In this document: one piece after another, positions 8,065 through 17,448 of the stretch
How the letters are laid out: the number at the start of each line of letters is the position of its first letter
How positions within the stretch are numbered: the stretch's first letter is position 1
Assembly (NCBI GenBank): GCA_041395905.1
Contig: JAWKZP010000004.1
Location: 1 to 64,000, forward strand
Source of the DNA: UBA7803 sp041395905
Lineage (GTDB): Bacteria > Pseudomonadota > Gammaproteobacteria > Pseudomonadales > Azotimanducaceae
Direction: 5' to 3'
Length of the DNA: 64,000 bases
Notes under the pieces: model-generated
What the model saw: only the letters and a program-made list of their open reading frames with translations
Told to the model about the DNA's origin: nothing
Database searches by the model: none
Made by a program: the position numbers and the translations under genes

Positions 8065-9690
8065 ATGCAATCGACGCGGAAAGACCCGCAAGATCCGCCC
8101 GTGCTCGACGCGCTGATTCTGGGCGCCGGCTTCAGCGGCCTCTATCAGCTCTACCAGTTGCGACGCCACGGATTTCGCGTGCAGCTGTTCGAGGCCGGGG
8201 CCGACCTGGGCGGGGTCTGGCACTGGAACTGCTATCCCGGGGCACGGGTCGACTCCCACGTGCCCAACTACGAATACGGCATCGAGGCGGTCTGGCGCGA
8301 CTGGTGCTGGACGGAGCGCTTCCCCTCCTGGCAGGAGCTGCGCCGGTACTTCCACCATGTCGACCGCACGCTGGATCTGTCACGCGACATCCGCTTCGGC
8401 ACCCGCGTTACCCGGGCCGTCTTCGATGCCGACCGGGAGCTCTGGCGCATCTGCAGCGCCGACGGTCACAGCGTGCGCGCCCGCTACTTCATTGCCTGCA
8501 CGGGCTTCGCGGCACGCGCCTACATCCCGGACTTTCCCGGCCTGGATAGCTTCGCGGGGCCCTGCTACCACACTGCCCACTGGCCTCAGGATGGCCTGGA
8601 CATGACGGGGTTGCGCGTGGGCGTCATCGGCACGGGGGCCAGCGGCGTGCAGGTCATACAGGAGGCGGGGCGCGTCGCCGACCATCTGACGGTGTTCCAG
8701 CGCACGCCCATGATCGCGCTGCCCATGCAGCAGCGCCGCTACGACGAAGCCGAGCAGCGCGCGCTCAAGGATCGATTGCCGGAGATCTTCCGCATTCGCA
8801 ATGCCTCGGGCGGCGGCTTGTGGGACGTTGCCTCGAATGGACGCTCGGCCCTCGAGGCGAGCCCAGCCGAGCGGCAGGCGGTGTTCGAGCGCGCCTGGAA
8901 TGTCGGCGGATTCCATTTCTGGGCCGGCACATTCAACGACATCATCATGAACGCCGAGTCGAACCGGCTGGCCTACGAGTTCTGGCGCGATCGGACGCGC
9001 GCGCGCATCGAAGACCCGGCGCTTGCCGAAAAGCTGGCACCCATGGAGCCCCCTCACCCTTTCGGAGCCAAGCGCCCCTCCCTGGAGCAGTGGTACTACG
9101 AGGTCTTCAACCAGCACAACGTCACCCTGGTGGACGTGCGGGAGGAACCCGTCGAGCGCATCGAGGCGCAGGGCGTGCGAACCGCCCGGCGCCTGCACCC
9201 GCTGGAACTGCTCGTGCTAGCAACCGGGTCCGACGCCGGCAGCGGCGGCCTCACCCAGATAGACATCTCAGGCACCGGCGGCGGGACCCTGGCCGAGGCC
9301 TGGAAAGACGGCGTGCGCAGCCATCTCGGCATCGGCGTGCCGGGCTTTCCGAACCTGCTCATCCTGTACGGCCCGCAAAGCCCCACGTCGTTCTGGAACG
9401 GACCCACCAGTGCCGAGGTCCAGGGCGATTGGCTGGTGGATTGCCTGCGCTATCTGCGCGACCGGAGGGCGAGGCGCATCGAGGCCACCGAGGCCGCAGC
9501 CGATGCCTGGTGCGTGCACATGGAGGAGCTGGCGAACCACACGCTGCTGCCGCAGGCCGACTCCTGGTACATGGGCGCGAACATCCCCGGCAAGAAGCGG
9601 CAGCTGCTCAACCATCTTGGCGTGCGCGAATACATGAAGCACTGCAACGACTGTGCCGCCGCAGGCTACGCAGGCTTCGAGATCAGCTGA
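8065..9690 (+). CDS. Flavin-dependent Baeyer-Villiger-type monooxygenase
   Basis: A 541-residue class B flavoprotein monooxygenase. The FAD-binding GAGFSG is at 20-25, the NADPH-binding GTGASG at 189-194, and the Baeyer-Villiger fingerprint FxGxxxHxxxWP appears as FAGPCYHTAHWP at 163-174. The sequence GGVWHWNCYPGARVDSH is typical of cyclohexanone-type enzymes. These enzymes use FAD, NADPH and O2 to turn ketones into esters or lactones. GGGAGG lies 6 bases before the ATG. No partner gene is adjacent; hydrolase and dehydrogenase genes nearby could act on products, but that link is only inference. Confidence 0.88.
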   Translation: MQSTRKDPQDPPVLDALILGAGFSGLYQLYQLRRHGFRVQLFEAGADLGGVWHWNCYPGARVDSHVPNYEYGIEAVWRDWCWTERFPSWQELRRYFHHVDRTLDLSRDIRFGTRVTRAVFDADRELWRICSADGHSVRARYFIACTGFAARAYIPDFPGLDSFAGPCYHTAHWPQDGLDMTGLRVGVIGTGASGVQVIQEAGRVADHLTVFQRTPMIALPMQQRRYDEAEQRALKDRLPEIFRIRNASGGGLWDVASNGRSALEASPAERQAVFERAWNVGGFHFWAGTFNDIIMNAESNRLAYEFWRDRTRARIEDPALAEKLAPMEPPHPFGAKRPSLEQWYYEVFNQHNVTLVDVREEPVERIEAQGVRTARRLHPLELLVLATGSDAGSGGLTQIDISGTGGGTLAEAWKDGVRSHLGIGVPGFPNLLILYGPQSPTSFWNGPTSAEVQGDWLVDCLRYLRDRRARRIEATEAAADAWCVHMEELANHTLLPQADSWYMGANIPGKKRQLLNHLGVREYMKHCNDCAAAGYAGFEIS

Positions 9691-9708
9691 CCCCGCCGGC
9701 TGCGCGCC

Positions 9709-11076
9709 TCACACGCGCGCGATCGCATCCGCCATGTTGTCCAGCGCCAGCTTGATCAGCTGGCGCGAGGTGCCGAGATTCATGCGCATGCAGCGTTCGC
9801 CGCCCTTGCCGTAGCCCTCCCCCGCGTTCAACTGAACGCCGGCGTTGTCCACCAGCCAGGCCTCGAACAGATCGCTGGCAGTCATCGGGTGATCGGAGTC
9901 CTGGCTGGCCGCAGCCTGCTCCACGACCCCGGCGCGCTCCATGATGCCGTCGAAGTGCAGCCAGGCCAGGAACGTGCCCTGGGGTCGCGTATAGCCCACC
10001 TGAGGCAGGTTCTCCTTCAGGTAGTTCTCGACGAAGCTGTGGTTGCCGTCGATGTACACCAGCAGCTGGTCCAGCCAGTCGGCGCCATGACGGTAAGCGG
10101 CCTCGTTGGCAACGACGCCCAGCGTGTTGAGATCGGCGCGGTGATGTTTCTTCGCCCGTTCCAGCAGCACCGGATTGGTCGAGAACCAGTAGGCGTTCTT
10201 CGATGCCGGCAGGTTGAAGCTCTTGGTGATGGCCTTGAACGTGAGGCTGTTGTTCACCACGTCGCGGTTCGGCAGGCTCGAAAACGGCGTGTACTTCTGC
10301 CCGGGACGCACGAAGTCCGCGTGTATCTCGTCGGCCAGCACCACGACCTCATGCTCGAGGCACAGCTCGCCGATGCGCAGCAGGTCCGACTCGGACCAGA
10401 CGTTGCCGGTGGGGTTCTGCGGGTTGCACAGCAGCATGGTGTGCGTATCCGGCGTCATGCGCGCTTCCAGGTCGTCCCAGTCGATGTGGTAGCGGCCGTC
10501 CTTGAACACCATCTCGCTCTCGTTGGCGACGGTGTTGGTAAAGCGAAGATCGCTGTAGAAGCCGTTGTAAGTCGGCGTCATGAGCAGCACGCGGCTGCCC
10601 GGTGGCGAAAACGCAGACAGACCCGCGATGAGACCCGGATGCACCCCGGTGGCAATCACCAGCGAGTCGGGCGACACCTCCACCCCGTGGCGCTCGCTGT
10701 TCCATCGACAGATCTGCTCCTTGAGCGAGGCGAGCCCGAGATCGTAGTTGAGATAGCCCCAGTTCTCGTGCTGCATGCGCTCGCGCATGGCATCGGCAAT
10801 GCAGGGCGCGGCCCGAAAGTCGAGATCCGCGATGCCCATGCCGACCCGCACGTTGTCACCGAAGCGGTCGATCTGGCGGTCCCACTTGGTGCAATCGGTG
10901 CCGATGCGGCTGTAGGGTGTGTCGAAGTCGTAGCGCCCATCGACCAGGTAGGGCCTGCCCGCCCCTTCCGCGGTGGCCGGGCCGGCAGCCAACGTCGTGC
11001 CCACCGCGCCCGCGAGCGCGGTCAGGCCGGTCCCTTTGAGAAACTGCCGTCGATTGAAATCCGTCGTCTGCGCCAT
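9709..11076 (-). CDS. Tat-exported PLP aminotransferase (class I/II, MalY-like)
   Basis: A 455-residue fold-type I PLP enzyme. NPQNPTGN and the DEIHADF segment are PLP-fold landmarks, and TFKAITKSFNLPAS should carry the cofactor lysine. The overall pattern (WGYLNYD, DEIHADFV, INPGxxF-like end) resembles MalY/PatB cystathionine beta-lyases. Unusually, the N-terminus is a twin-arginine signal: NRRQFLKG at residues 8-15 followed by a hydrophobic segment and an AxA site near residue 36. I chose ATG 11076 because GGGAGGGGAG lies just upstream; an upstream frame to 11130 exists. Export of a PLP enzyme is uncommon. The substrate is unknown. Confidence 0.82.
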   Translation of the reverse strand: MAQTTDFNRRQFLKGTGLTALAGAVGTTLAAGPATAEGAGRPYLVDGRYDFDTPYSRIGTDCTKWDRQIDRFGDNVRVGMGIADLDFRAAPCIADAMRERMQHENWGYLNYDLGLASLKEQICRWNSERHGVEVSPDSLVIATGVHPGLIAGLSAFSPPGSRVLLMTPTYNGFYSDLRFTNTVANESEMVFKDGRYHIDWDDLEARMTPDTHTMLLCNPQNPTGNVWSESDLLRIGELCLEHEVVVLADEIHADFVRPGQKYTPFSSLPNRDVVNNSLTFKAITKSFNLPASKNAYWFSTNPVLLERAKKHHRADLNTLGVVANEAAYRHGADWLDQLLVYIDGNHSFVENYLKENLPQVGYTRPQGTFLAWLHFDGIMERAGVVEQAAASQDSDHPMTASDLFEAWLVDNAGVQLNAGEGYGKGGERCMRMNLGTSRQLIKLALDNMADAIARV

Positions 11077-11258
11077 GGCTCCCCTCCCGTGCGTTCGACC
11101 CGGGAAGGGTAGCAGATGTTTGCAGCCCATGGACTACCGGCGCTGCGGCGCGCGCAAGCCGCGCCCCCCAACGGCGCGGATCCCACGGACAGGCACCTGG
11201 CGCCACAAAACCCGCGGCAAAATCTGTAGAATTGCGCGCTTTTGACCCGGGGACGCCC

Positions 11259-12155
11259 ATGAACACACAAGCTCGCAGAGGCGAAGCAGCAGACTTCGAA
11301 GTATTTGGTCGGCGCATGGCGGCGAAGCTGTGGGGCGACCCGGACGGTCCGCCGACCATCGCGCTGCATGGCTGGCTCGACAATGCCAACACCTTCGACC
11401 GGTTGGCGCCGCTGCTGCCGGAGCTGAACCTGGTCGCTCTGGATTTCGCCGGGCACGGGCTGTCGGATCATCGGCCGCCCGGCGTGCACTATCACTCCTT
11501 CACCGACATGCAGGACGTGCTGGCAGTGGCGGACCAGCTCGGCTGGCGCACCTTCAACCTGCTCGGTCACTCCATGGGCGCCAGCATCGCCAGCGAGCTC
11601 GCCGCAACCTTTCCCGAACGCATCCAGCGCTCGGTGCTGATCGACGGATTCATCGCCACCGGCGGCGTGAGCCTCAAGGAGCGCATCGGTCAGAACCGCC
11701 TGGCAATCGAGCGCATGCTGACGGCGCACGACAAGGCGCCAAGGGTCTACCCGGACATCGAGACGATGGCCAGGCGGGTCACCGAGGCAACCGATCAGAC
11801 GTTCGAGGCCGCCATCGTGCTCGTCCGGCGGGGTCACAAAGCCGTGGCCGGCGGGGTCACCTGGCGCACCGATCCGCGAATCCGTTTCCCCACGCCGCTG
11901 CGCCACACCCGCGAAACCATCAACTATCTGCTGGAAGGCAGCAGCGCCCCGGCCTTACTGCTGGTGGCCGAGCAGGGCGACAAGTGGTACCAGGGCGAGA
12001 TCGAGGAGACCCTGCGGCACCATCCCAACCTGACGGTCCGCCGCATCCAGGGGCCACATCACATTCATCTGGAGCCGGAGTACGTCGAGGTGGTGGCAGG
12101 CCACACCCGCGAGTTTTTGGCACTGCGCAGCCGCGAGGGTGAGGTCGCGGCCTGA
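11259..12155 (+). CDS. Alpha/beta hydrolase
   Basis: A 298-residue alpha/beta hydrolase. LHGWLDNANTF at about 37-46 is the oxyanion-hole region, the nucleophile elbow is GHSMG at 103-107 with Ser105, and the late GPHHIHLEPEY region supplies the catalytic histidine. The pattern fits serine esterase/lipase-type members rather than dehalogenases. Substrate cannot be told. I use the ATG at 11259; an in-frame TTG at 11232 would add nine residues. It lies divergent from the Tat aminotransferase and convergent with the DUF2058 gene. Confidence 0.8.
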   Translation: MNTQARRGEAADFEVFGRRMAAKLWGDPDGPPTIALHGWLDNANTFDRLAPLLPELNLVALDFAGHGLSDHRPPGVHYHSFTDMQDVLAVADQLGWRTFNLLGHSMGASIASELAATFPERIQRSVLIDGFIATGGVSLKERIGQNRLAIERMLTAHDKAPRVYPDIETMARRVTEATDQTFEAAIVLVRRGHKAVAGGVTWRTDPRIRFPTPLRHTRETINYLLEGSSAPALLLVAEQGDKWYQGEIEETLRHHPNLTVRRIQGPHHIHLEPEYVEVVAGHTREFLALRSREGEVAA

Positions 12156-12178
12156 GACTGCCGGAGCGCCCTGCCCCG

Positions 12179-12736
12179 CTACCAGTCCAGGTCGTCAGGC
12201 ACCTCGAAACGCGCATAGAACTCGTCGTCGGAGCCGGGCTCCGGCGCCTTGTCGCCATGGGCCGCGATGATGCGCTTCGGGTCCCGCGCTCTGATGCGCT
12301 CGGCGACCGACTTCGAGACCAGGTGATAGATCCCGTCGTCATTGACGATCACGAGGCGGCCTGAGCTCAGCTGCTCGCGCTGCGCCGCGGGCACATAGAT
12401 GCGCTTGATCTTCTTGCCGTGTACGAAGTTGTACGGCACGTCGTCTTCGTGGGCGGTCTTCACGCGCTGATCGTGCTGCCGAATGATCTGCTTGATCTCG
12501 GCCCGCAGCGCCTTGGCCGCGGCCTTCTCCCGGATGGCCTCGGCGGCTGCCCGGTCGCGCTCGGCCTTCTCTGCCCGCGCCTGCCGCGCAAGCGCGCTCG
12601 CCTCCGATTCGCGCTCGCCCGGCTTGCTCTTGCCCCGGGTTGCTTTGTCCGCACGCGCCTGCCGCTCTGCCTTCTTGGCCTGGGCGGCGGTGGCGAGCCC
12701 CGCTTTCACCAGTTGATCTCTCAGGCTGTCAGCCAT
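12179..12736 (-). CDS. DUF2058 family protein (YaiL-like)
   Basis: A 185-residue cytoplasmic protein. The N-terminal start MADSLRDQLVKAGL and the long highly charged Ala/Lys/Arg/Glu-rich coiled region (about 15-90) are typical of DUF2058, as is the C-terminal part with YNFVHGKKIKRIYV. E. coli YaiL is reported as a nucleoprotein or polynucleotide-associated enzyme, but function is not well established. It stands alone between convergent genes. Confidence 0.85.
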   Translation of the reverse strand: MADSLRDQLVKAGLATAAQAKKAERQARADKATRGKSKPGERESEASALARQARAEKAERDRAAAEAIREKAAAKALRAEIKQIIRQHDQRVKTAHEDDVPYNFVHGKKIKRIYVPAAQREQLSSGRLVIVNDDGIYHLVSKSVAERIRARDPKRIIAAHGDKAPEPGSDDEFYARFEVPDDLDW

Positions 12737-12784
12737 TGCGGTGGCGCTCTCACTGCAGATGGTTGGAGGTCGGGTCTCACAGGC

Positions 12785-13966
12785 TCAGTCAGGCAAACCG
12801 AGCACGCGCTTCGCAATGATGTTCAGCTGCACCTCGTTGGTGCCGCCGTAGATGGTCACAGCCCGGTCGCGCAGCCAGCCCCGGGTCGACTCGAGCTCTT
12901 CGTCGCTGAATCCGTCGCCGTCCCAGCCGAGGCCGCGGGTCCCGCGGAGCTGCGCTTTCAGCTCGGAGCCGTCCTTTGCCAGCGTGGAGCCCACGTACTT
13001 GAAAATCGACGTGGCAGCGCCGGGCGCACCCGTGCTCTTGCTCTCTTCGGCAACGCGCCGCGCGGTGAGCTGCATGCTGCGTTCCTGCATCACCTGGCGG
13101 GTGATGCGGTCGCGGATCAGCGGGTCGGCAACCTTGCCGCCGTTCGCGCCGATGTAATCCATGGCGATCTGAGCGTAGGGGTTGAGACGCGGCCTGGCAG
13201 TACGCGCCGGCGCGCCACTGTCTCCCGGGCCCGAGCGCTCGTACTGCAGCAGGCGCTTGGCCACGGTCCAGCCCTTGTTGAGCTCGCCCACGAGGTCTTC
13301 CTTGCGGGCAATCGCGTTGTCGAGGAAGGTCTCACAGAAGGGCGAAGACCCCGAAATGAGTCGGATGGGTTTCACCGTCACCCCGGGCTGCTTCATTTCC
13401 AGCAGCACGAAGCTGATACCCTCGTGCTTGGGGGCATCCGGATCCGTTCGCACCAGGCAGAACATCCAGTCGGCATGGGTGGCGCCGGAGGTCCAGATCT
13501 TCTGCCCGTTGATCACGAAATGATCGCCGTCGAGCACGGCGCGGGTTCTGAGGCTGGCAAGGTCGGACCCGGAACCCGGCTCGCTGTAGCCCTGGCACCA
13601 GCGTACCTGCCCGCTGGTGATCCTGGGCAGATGGCGCTGCTTCTGTGCTTCGGTACCGAACTCGAGCAGCGTCGGACCGATCATGGACAGGCCCATGCCG
13701 GTCGCCGGCGGCAGCGCCCGGATGGCGGCCATCTCCTGAGCCAGGACCTGCAGTTCCGCGCGGCTCAAGCCGCCGCCGCCGTACTCTTTCGGCCAACCCG
13801 GAGCTACCCAGCCGCGCGCAGCAGCGCGCTCGAGCCAGAGCCGCGCATCGTCCGTGTCATAGGCCTCGTAGGCATCTTCGAAATGCACCGTCCGCCCGCG
13901 CATGCTGGCCGGACAGTTTGCCTCGAGCCACTCACGGGCTTCCTGCCTGAACGCCTCCAGACTCAT
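12785..13966 (-). CDS. Acyl-CoA dehydrogenase
   Basis: A 393-residue FAD-dependent acyl-CoA dehydrogenase, catalysing alpha,beta-desaturation of an acyl-CoA. Signature YSEPGSGSDLASL and the following KIWTSGATHADW are the family motifs that contact FAD, and the end GGTNEVQLNIIAKRVLGLPD is typical. The sequence resembles the group used for branched or steroid-derived acyl-CoAs more than the short-chain enzymes, but I cannot set the substrate. AGGAGGT lies about 8 bases before the ATG. It is followed in the same direction by nothing but the DUF2058 gene and preceded by the dehalogenase-like hydrolase 166 bases upstream. Confidence 0.9.
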   Translation of the reverse strand: MSLEAFRQEAREWLEANCPASMRGRTVHFEDAYEAYDTDDARLWLERAAARGWVAPGWPKEYGGGGLSRAELQVLAQEMAAIRALPPATGMGLSMIGPTLLEFGTEAQKQRHLPRITSGQVRWCQGYSEPGSGSDLASLRTRAVLDGDHFVINGQKIWTSGATHADWMFCLVRTDPDAPKHEGISFVLLEMKQPGVTVKPIRLISGSSPFCETFLDNAIARKEDLVGELNKGWTVAKRLLQYERSGPGDSGAPARTARPRLNPYAQIAMDYIGANGGKVADPLIRDRITRQVMQERSMQLTARRVAEESKSTGAPGAATSIFKYVGSTLAKDGSELKAQLRGTRGLGWDGDGFSDEELESTRGWLRDRAVTIYGGTNEVQLNIIAKRVLGLPD

Positions 13967-14132
13967 CGAACAACCTCCTCACTCAAAAGCTCGCTAACCC
14001 CGCGCGCGCTGGTCGCGCGGGCTGCCGCAATGGCCGGTGACGGATCCCTCCGCTGCCACCGCTACCGCTCGGCCTGGCGACCGGAAGACGAGACTTTCCA
14101 GGATCCTCGGCTCGGACGCAACGGGGGTTCGA

Positions 14133-15101
14133 TCAGCTCCGATCGCCGGCCCGGCTCAGTATCAGCCCGGCCACCGTTGCGCCGTGGGTGTTCTGCAGAA
14201 AGTGCCCGGCATCCGCAATCGGGTCGAAGGTCGCCTTCATCTGGCCGGCCCACTTCCGCCCCCAGGCTTCGTCGAACACCTCGTCTGCGCAACCCCAGAT
14301 GAAGTTCACCGGCCTGGTCCATCCGAGCAGTGTGCGGTAGTGGTGCGTCTGTGCAGCGCCGTTGCCATTGTCGTAACTGTCCATGGGAATCGACAGCGGA
14401 AACCGGCGCATGCCGTTGTAGGCCTCGTCCGCGAGCCCCTTGACCGGTGCAAGGAAACCTTCGTACATGGCCCGCGCGGCATCGTCCATGGGCGGCTCGG
14501 TGCCGCCGACCAGTGCCGGGAACACCACCTCCCGAGGTGCCAGCCCCGAACTCAGCAGCATCAGCAGGGCGATGTTGGGGCAGGGACGGTGGAACAGCCC
14601 GCCCTCGTGCCAGTTGCGGTTCCAGTTGCGGATGGCGTCGGTGTACTGGTACTCCGGATGGTGCAGCCAGGTGTTCATGATCACCAGGCGCGAGAATCGC
14701 TCGGGCATCGTCGCCGCCTGAGCGAGCCCGATGGGGCCGCCCCAATCCTGACAGACCAGCGTGATATCGGTGAGATCGAGGGCAGTGATCAGCGTGGTGA
14801 GGATCTCCGTGTGCCGCGCGATCGTGTACCAGTGGATGTCCGTCGGCTTGTCCGACCGGCCGAAGCCGAGATGATCGGGCGCGATGCAACGATACCCCGC
14901 CGCCACCAGTGGCGGGATCATGTCGCGGTAGAGATAGCTCCAGGTCGGCATACCGTGCAGCAGCAGCATCACCGGGCCGTCCTTCGGGCCCTCGTCCAGA
15001 TAGTGCATGCGCATGTCCTGCCACACATGGTAGTGGGGCGAGAACGGAAACCCGGCCAGTTGCTGAAAGTTCGAATCCGGTGTGCGAATGTAATCCGTCA
15101 T
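14133..15101 (-). CDS. Haloalkane dehalogenase-like alpha/beta hydrolase
   Basis: A 322-residue alpha/beta hydrolase whose nucleophile is an aspartate: CQDWGGPIGL places Asp119 at the elbow, next to Trp120 that would bind halide. The oxyanion region is HGMPTWSYLYRD (50-60), and the C-terminal DAGHFLQ supplies the histidine. These features match subfamily I haloalkane dehalogenases (DhlA/DhmA group), which hydrolyse carbon-halogen bonds. Epoxide hydrolases share the Asp, but the WSYLYR segment favours the dehalogenases. I placed the start at ATG 15101, the position that aligns with the family; the frame runs on to 15338. Activity on halogenated compounds is not proven. Confidence 0.82.
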   Translation of the reverse strand: MTDYIRTPDSNFQQLAGFPFSPHYHVWQDMRMHYLDEGPKDGPVMLLLHGMPTWSYLYRDMIPPLVAAGYRCIAPDHLGFGRSDKPTDIHWYTIARHTEILTTLITALDLTDITLVCQDWGGPIGLAQAATMPERFSRLVIMNTWLHHPEYQYTDAIRNWNRNWHEGGLFHRPCPNIALLMLLSSGLAPREVVFPALVGGTEPPMDDAARAMYEGFLAPVKGLADEAYNGMRRFPLSIPMDSYDNGNGAAQTHHYRTLLGWTRPVNFIWGCADEVFDEAWGRKWAGQMKATFDPIADAGHFLQNTHGATVAGLILSRAGDRS

Positions 15102-15270
15102 CTGTCTCGACCTCTCTCCCGTAGCGAAACGCTCCACGTTGCAGACTCGCAGCTGTCCGGCCGCGGCGCAACCAGGGAACGGCTCAGCGGCTTCGGCCGT
15201 GCGGGCCCCGCGTGGCACCGCTTTCATGGCATGATATCGAGCCATCTGCGGAAACAGACATGGAATCGGT

Positions 15271-16278
15271 ATGACACAAACCCGGGTCACGGTCATCCCT
15301 GGCGACGGCATAGGACCGGACATCGTCGAGGCCACCATCGAGCTGCTCTCGGCGCTCGAGTGCGGGCTCGAATTCGACTATGCCATCGCCGGCCAGACAG
15401 CGCTGGAAGCGGGGCACGATCTGGTGCCGCCGGAAACGCTGGAGCTGATCGAGCGCAACCCGGCCACGCTCAAAGGCCCCATCACGACGCCGGTGGGTCG
15501 CGGCTTTTCGTCGGTCAACGTATCTCTGCGCCAGCACTTCGAGCTGTTCGCCAACGTGCGCCCGGCGCTGTCCATCCCCGGTTATTCGACCCGCTATCAG
15601 GACGTGGACCTGATCGTCGTGCGTGAGAATCTCGAAGGCCTCTACTCCGGCGTCGGCCACGTCGTGAGCCCGGATGGCGAGCGCGCCGAACTGCGCAGCG
15701 TGATCACGCGCAAGGGTTCGGCACGGGTGCTGCGCTACGCGTTCGACATGGCGCGCCGTCTCGGCCGCAGGAAGGTCACGGTGGTGCACAAGGCCAACAT
15801 CATGAAATCCACGTCGGGACTGTTTCTCGACGTGGCACGCGGCGTGGCTGCCGACTACTCCGACATTCAGATGCAGGAGATGATCGTCGACAACTGTGCC
15901 ATGCAGCTGGTCATGAACCCGCACCAGTTCGACATCATCGTCACCACCAATCTCTTCGGTGACATCATCTCCGACCTGTGCGCGGGCCTGGTGGGCGGTC
16001 TCGGCCTGGCGCCCGGAGCCAACATCGGCGAGCGCAAAGGCATTTTCGAGGCCGTGCACGGCAGTGCGCCGGACATCGCCGGCAAGGGCATTGCCAATCC
16101 CACCGCGCTGATGCTCGCCGCGGCCATGATGCTCGACTATCTGGACATGACCGATCACGCAGCCCGGATACGGCACACGGTGCGCAGCGTGATCGGCGCC
16201 GGCAGGGTGTTGACCCGTGATCTCGGCGGCAGCGCGTCCACCACGGAGTATCTGCGGGCGTTGCTCGACGAGCTCTGA
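15271..16278 (+). CDS. NAD-dependent isocitrate dehydrogenase (IDH3-like)
   Basis: A 335-residue member of the isocitrate/isopropylmalate dehydrogenase family. VIPGDGIGPDIVEAT starts it, TTPVGRGFSSVNVSLR contains the Ser that contacts the substrate, and VRENLEGLYSG, VHKANIMKSTSGLF and TTNLFGDIISDLCAGLVGG are the binding and metal motifs. The sequence is closest in my memory to the short NAD-type isocitrate dehydrogenases of Xanthomonadales-like bacteria (about 335 residues), which oxidise isocitrate to 2-oxoglutarate. The alternative, isopropylmalate dehydrogenase, is less likely because of the NVSLRQHFELFANVRP segment. It is 14 bases ahead of the Mce operon and may be co-transcribed with it. 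Confidence 0.85.
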   Translation: MTQTRVTVIPGDGIGPDIVEATIELLSALECGLEFDYAIAGQTALEAGHDLVPPETLELIERNPATLKGPITTPVGRGFSSVNVSLRQHFELFANVRPALSIPGYSTRYQDVDLIVVRENLEGLYSGVGHVVSPDGERAELRSVITRKGSARVLRYAFDMARRLGRRKVTVVHKANIMKSTSGLFLDVARGVAADYSDIQMQEMIVDNCAMQLVMNPHQFDIIVTTNLFGDIISDLCAGLVGGLGLAPGANIGERKGIFEAVHGSAPDIAGKGIANPTALMLAAAMMLDYLDMTDHAARIRHTVRSVIGAGRVLTRDLGGSASTTEYLRALLDEL

Positions 16279-16292
16279 GCGCGCCTGGGCCC

Positions 16293-17447
16293 ATGAGCGC
16301 CGCCGTCCTCTCCTGCTCTCCCCCGGAGGATACAGACAGTCAGCGTGAGGGTGCGTCTGGGACCCTCACCGTGACCCTGTCTGGCGACTGGCTGCTCAGC
16401 GGTGATCTGCCGAGCGCCGCGCCGGTGCTGGAGCGCATCCGAGCCACCTCACCCGTCCGGGTGAGGCTGCACACCGAAGATCTGGGCAACTGGGACACGG
16501 GGTTGCTTTCGGTGCTGGTGGCGATCCGGCGCAGTGCCGAAGCCGAGGGCGCTGCCTTGGACGCCGACGCCCTGCCCGAGGGGGTGCGCCGGCTGCTCGC
16601 GCTCGCCTTCGCCGTAAAGGAACGCGAAGGCGCCCGGCGCACGGCCGCCAGACCGCCCTTCGTGACCCGGCTCGGCACCCGAACCATCGAAGCAGCCCGC
16701 AGCGCCCACGAACTGCTCGCGTTCACCGGCGAATTCGTGTTGTCGTTCGGACGGTTCCTGCGCGGCCGGGCCACTTACCTGCGCTCCGACCTCGCCGTCT
16801 ACATCCAGGAAGCCGGAGTCGAGGCATTGCCCATCGCCAGCCTGATCAGCTTTCTGGTGGGCATGATCTTCGCCTTCGTCGGCGTGATGCAGCTGGAACC
16901 CTTCGGTGCCGGCATCTACACCGCCGATCTCGTGGCCATCGCCATGGTGCGGGAAATGGCACCCATAATGACCGCCATTCTCATGGCCGGTCGTACCGGT
17001 GCCTCCTACGCCGCGCAGATCGGCACCATGAAAGTCAACGAGGAGGTCGACGCGCTCACCACGCTGGGCATGAACCCGGTGGACTTTCTGGTTACGCCCC
17101 GGGTGATCGCGCTGGTGCTGATGATGCCGCTGCTCACGCTCTACGGCGAGCTGCTGGGCATACTGGGCGGGATGACCGTCGGTCTGTCCATGCTGGACGT
17201 CGGGTTCATGCAGTACGCCCGGCAGACGCTCGATGCCGTGACGCTCGAGTATCTGCTGGGCGGGTTGTTCAAGTCCGTGGTGTTCGGCTGCCTGGTCGCA
17301 CTGGCGGGCTGCCAGCAGGGCATGGCCTGCGGCGGCAGTGCCATGGCCGTGGGCCAGGCCACCACCCGGGCCGTGGTCATGGGCATCGTGCTCATCGTGG
17401 TCAGCGCCTCGGTGCTGACGGTCATCTACATCAACCTCGGTATCTGA
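16293..17447 (+). CDS. MlaE/YrbE-family ABC permease with N-terminal STAS-like domain
   Basis: A 384-residue inner-membrane permease of an Mce-type lipid transporter. Residues about 20-120 form a soluble STAS-like domain (LTVTLSGDWLLSG at its start). The rest is the MlaE permease with several membrane helices; LPIASLISFLVGMIFAF, MVREMAPIMTAILMAGR and GASYAAQIGTMKVNEEVDAL are strongly conserved family segments. With the ATPase and MCE protein that follow it would move phospholipid or other hydrophobic molecules between the membranes. It begins the operon 16293-19843. Confidence 0.92.
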   Translation: MSAAVLSCSPPEDTDSQREGASGTLTVTLSGDWLLSGDLPSAAPVLERIRATSPVRVRLHTEDLGNWDTGLLSVLVAIRRSAEAEGAALDADALPEGVRRLLALAFAVKEREGARRTAARPPFVTRLGTRTIEAARSAHELLAFTGEFVLSFGRFLRGRATYLRSDLAVYIQEAGVEALPIASLISFLVGMIFAFVGVMQLEPFGAGIYTADLVAIAMVREMAPIMTAILMAGRTGASYAAQIGTMKVNEEVDALTTLGMNPVDFLVTPRVIALVLMMPLLTLYGELLGILGGMTVGLSMLDVGFMQYARQTLDAVTLEYLLGGLFKSVVFGCLVALAGCQQGMACGGSAMAVGQATTRAVVMGIVLIVVSASVLTVIYINLGI

Positions 17448-17448
17448 G

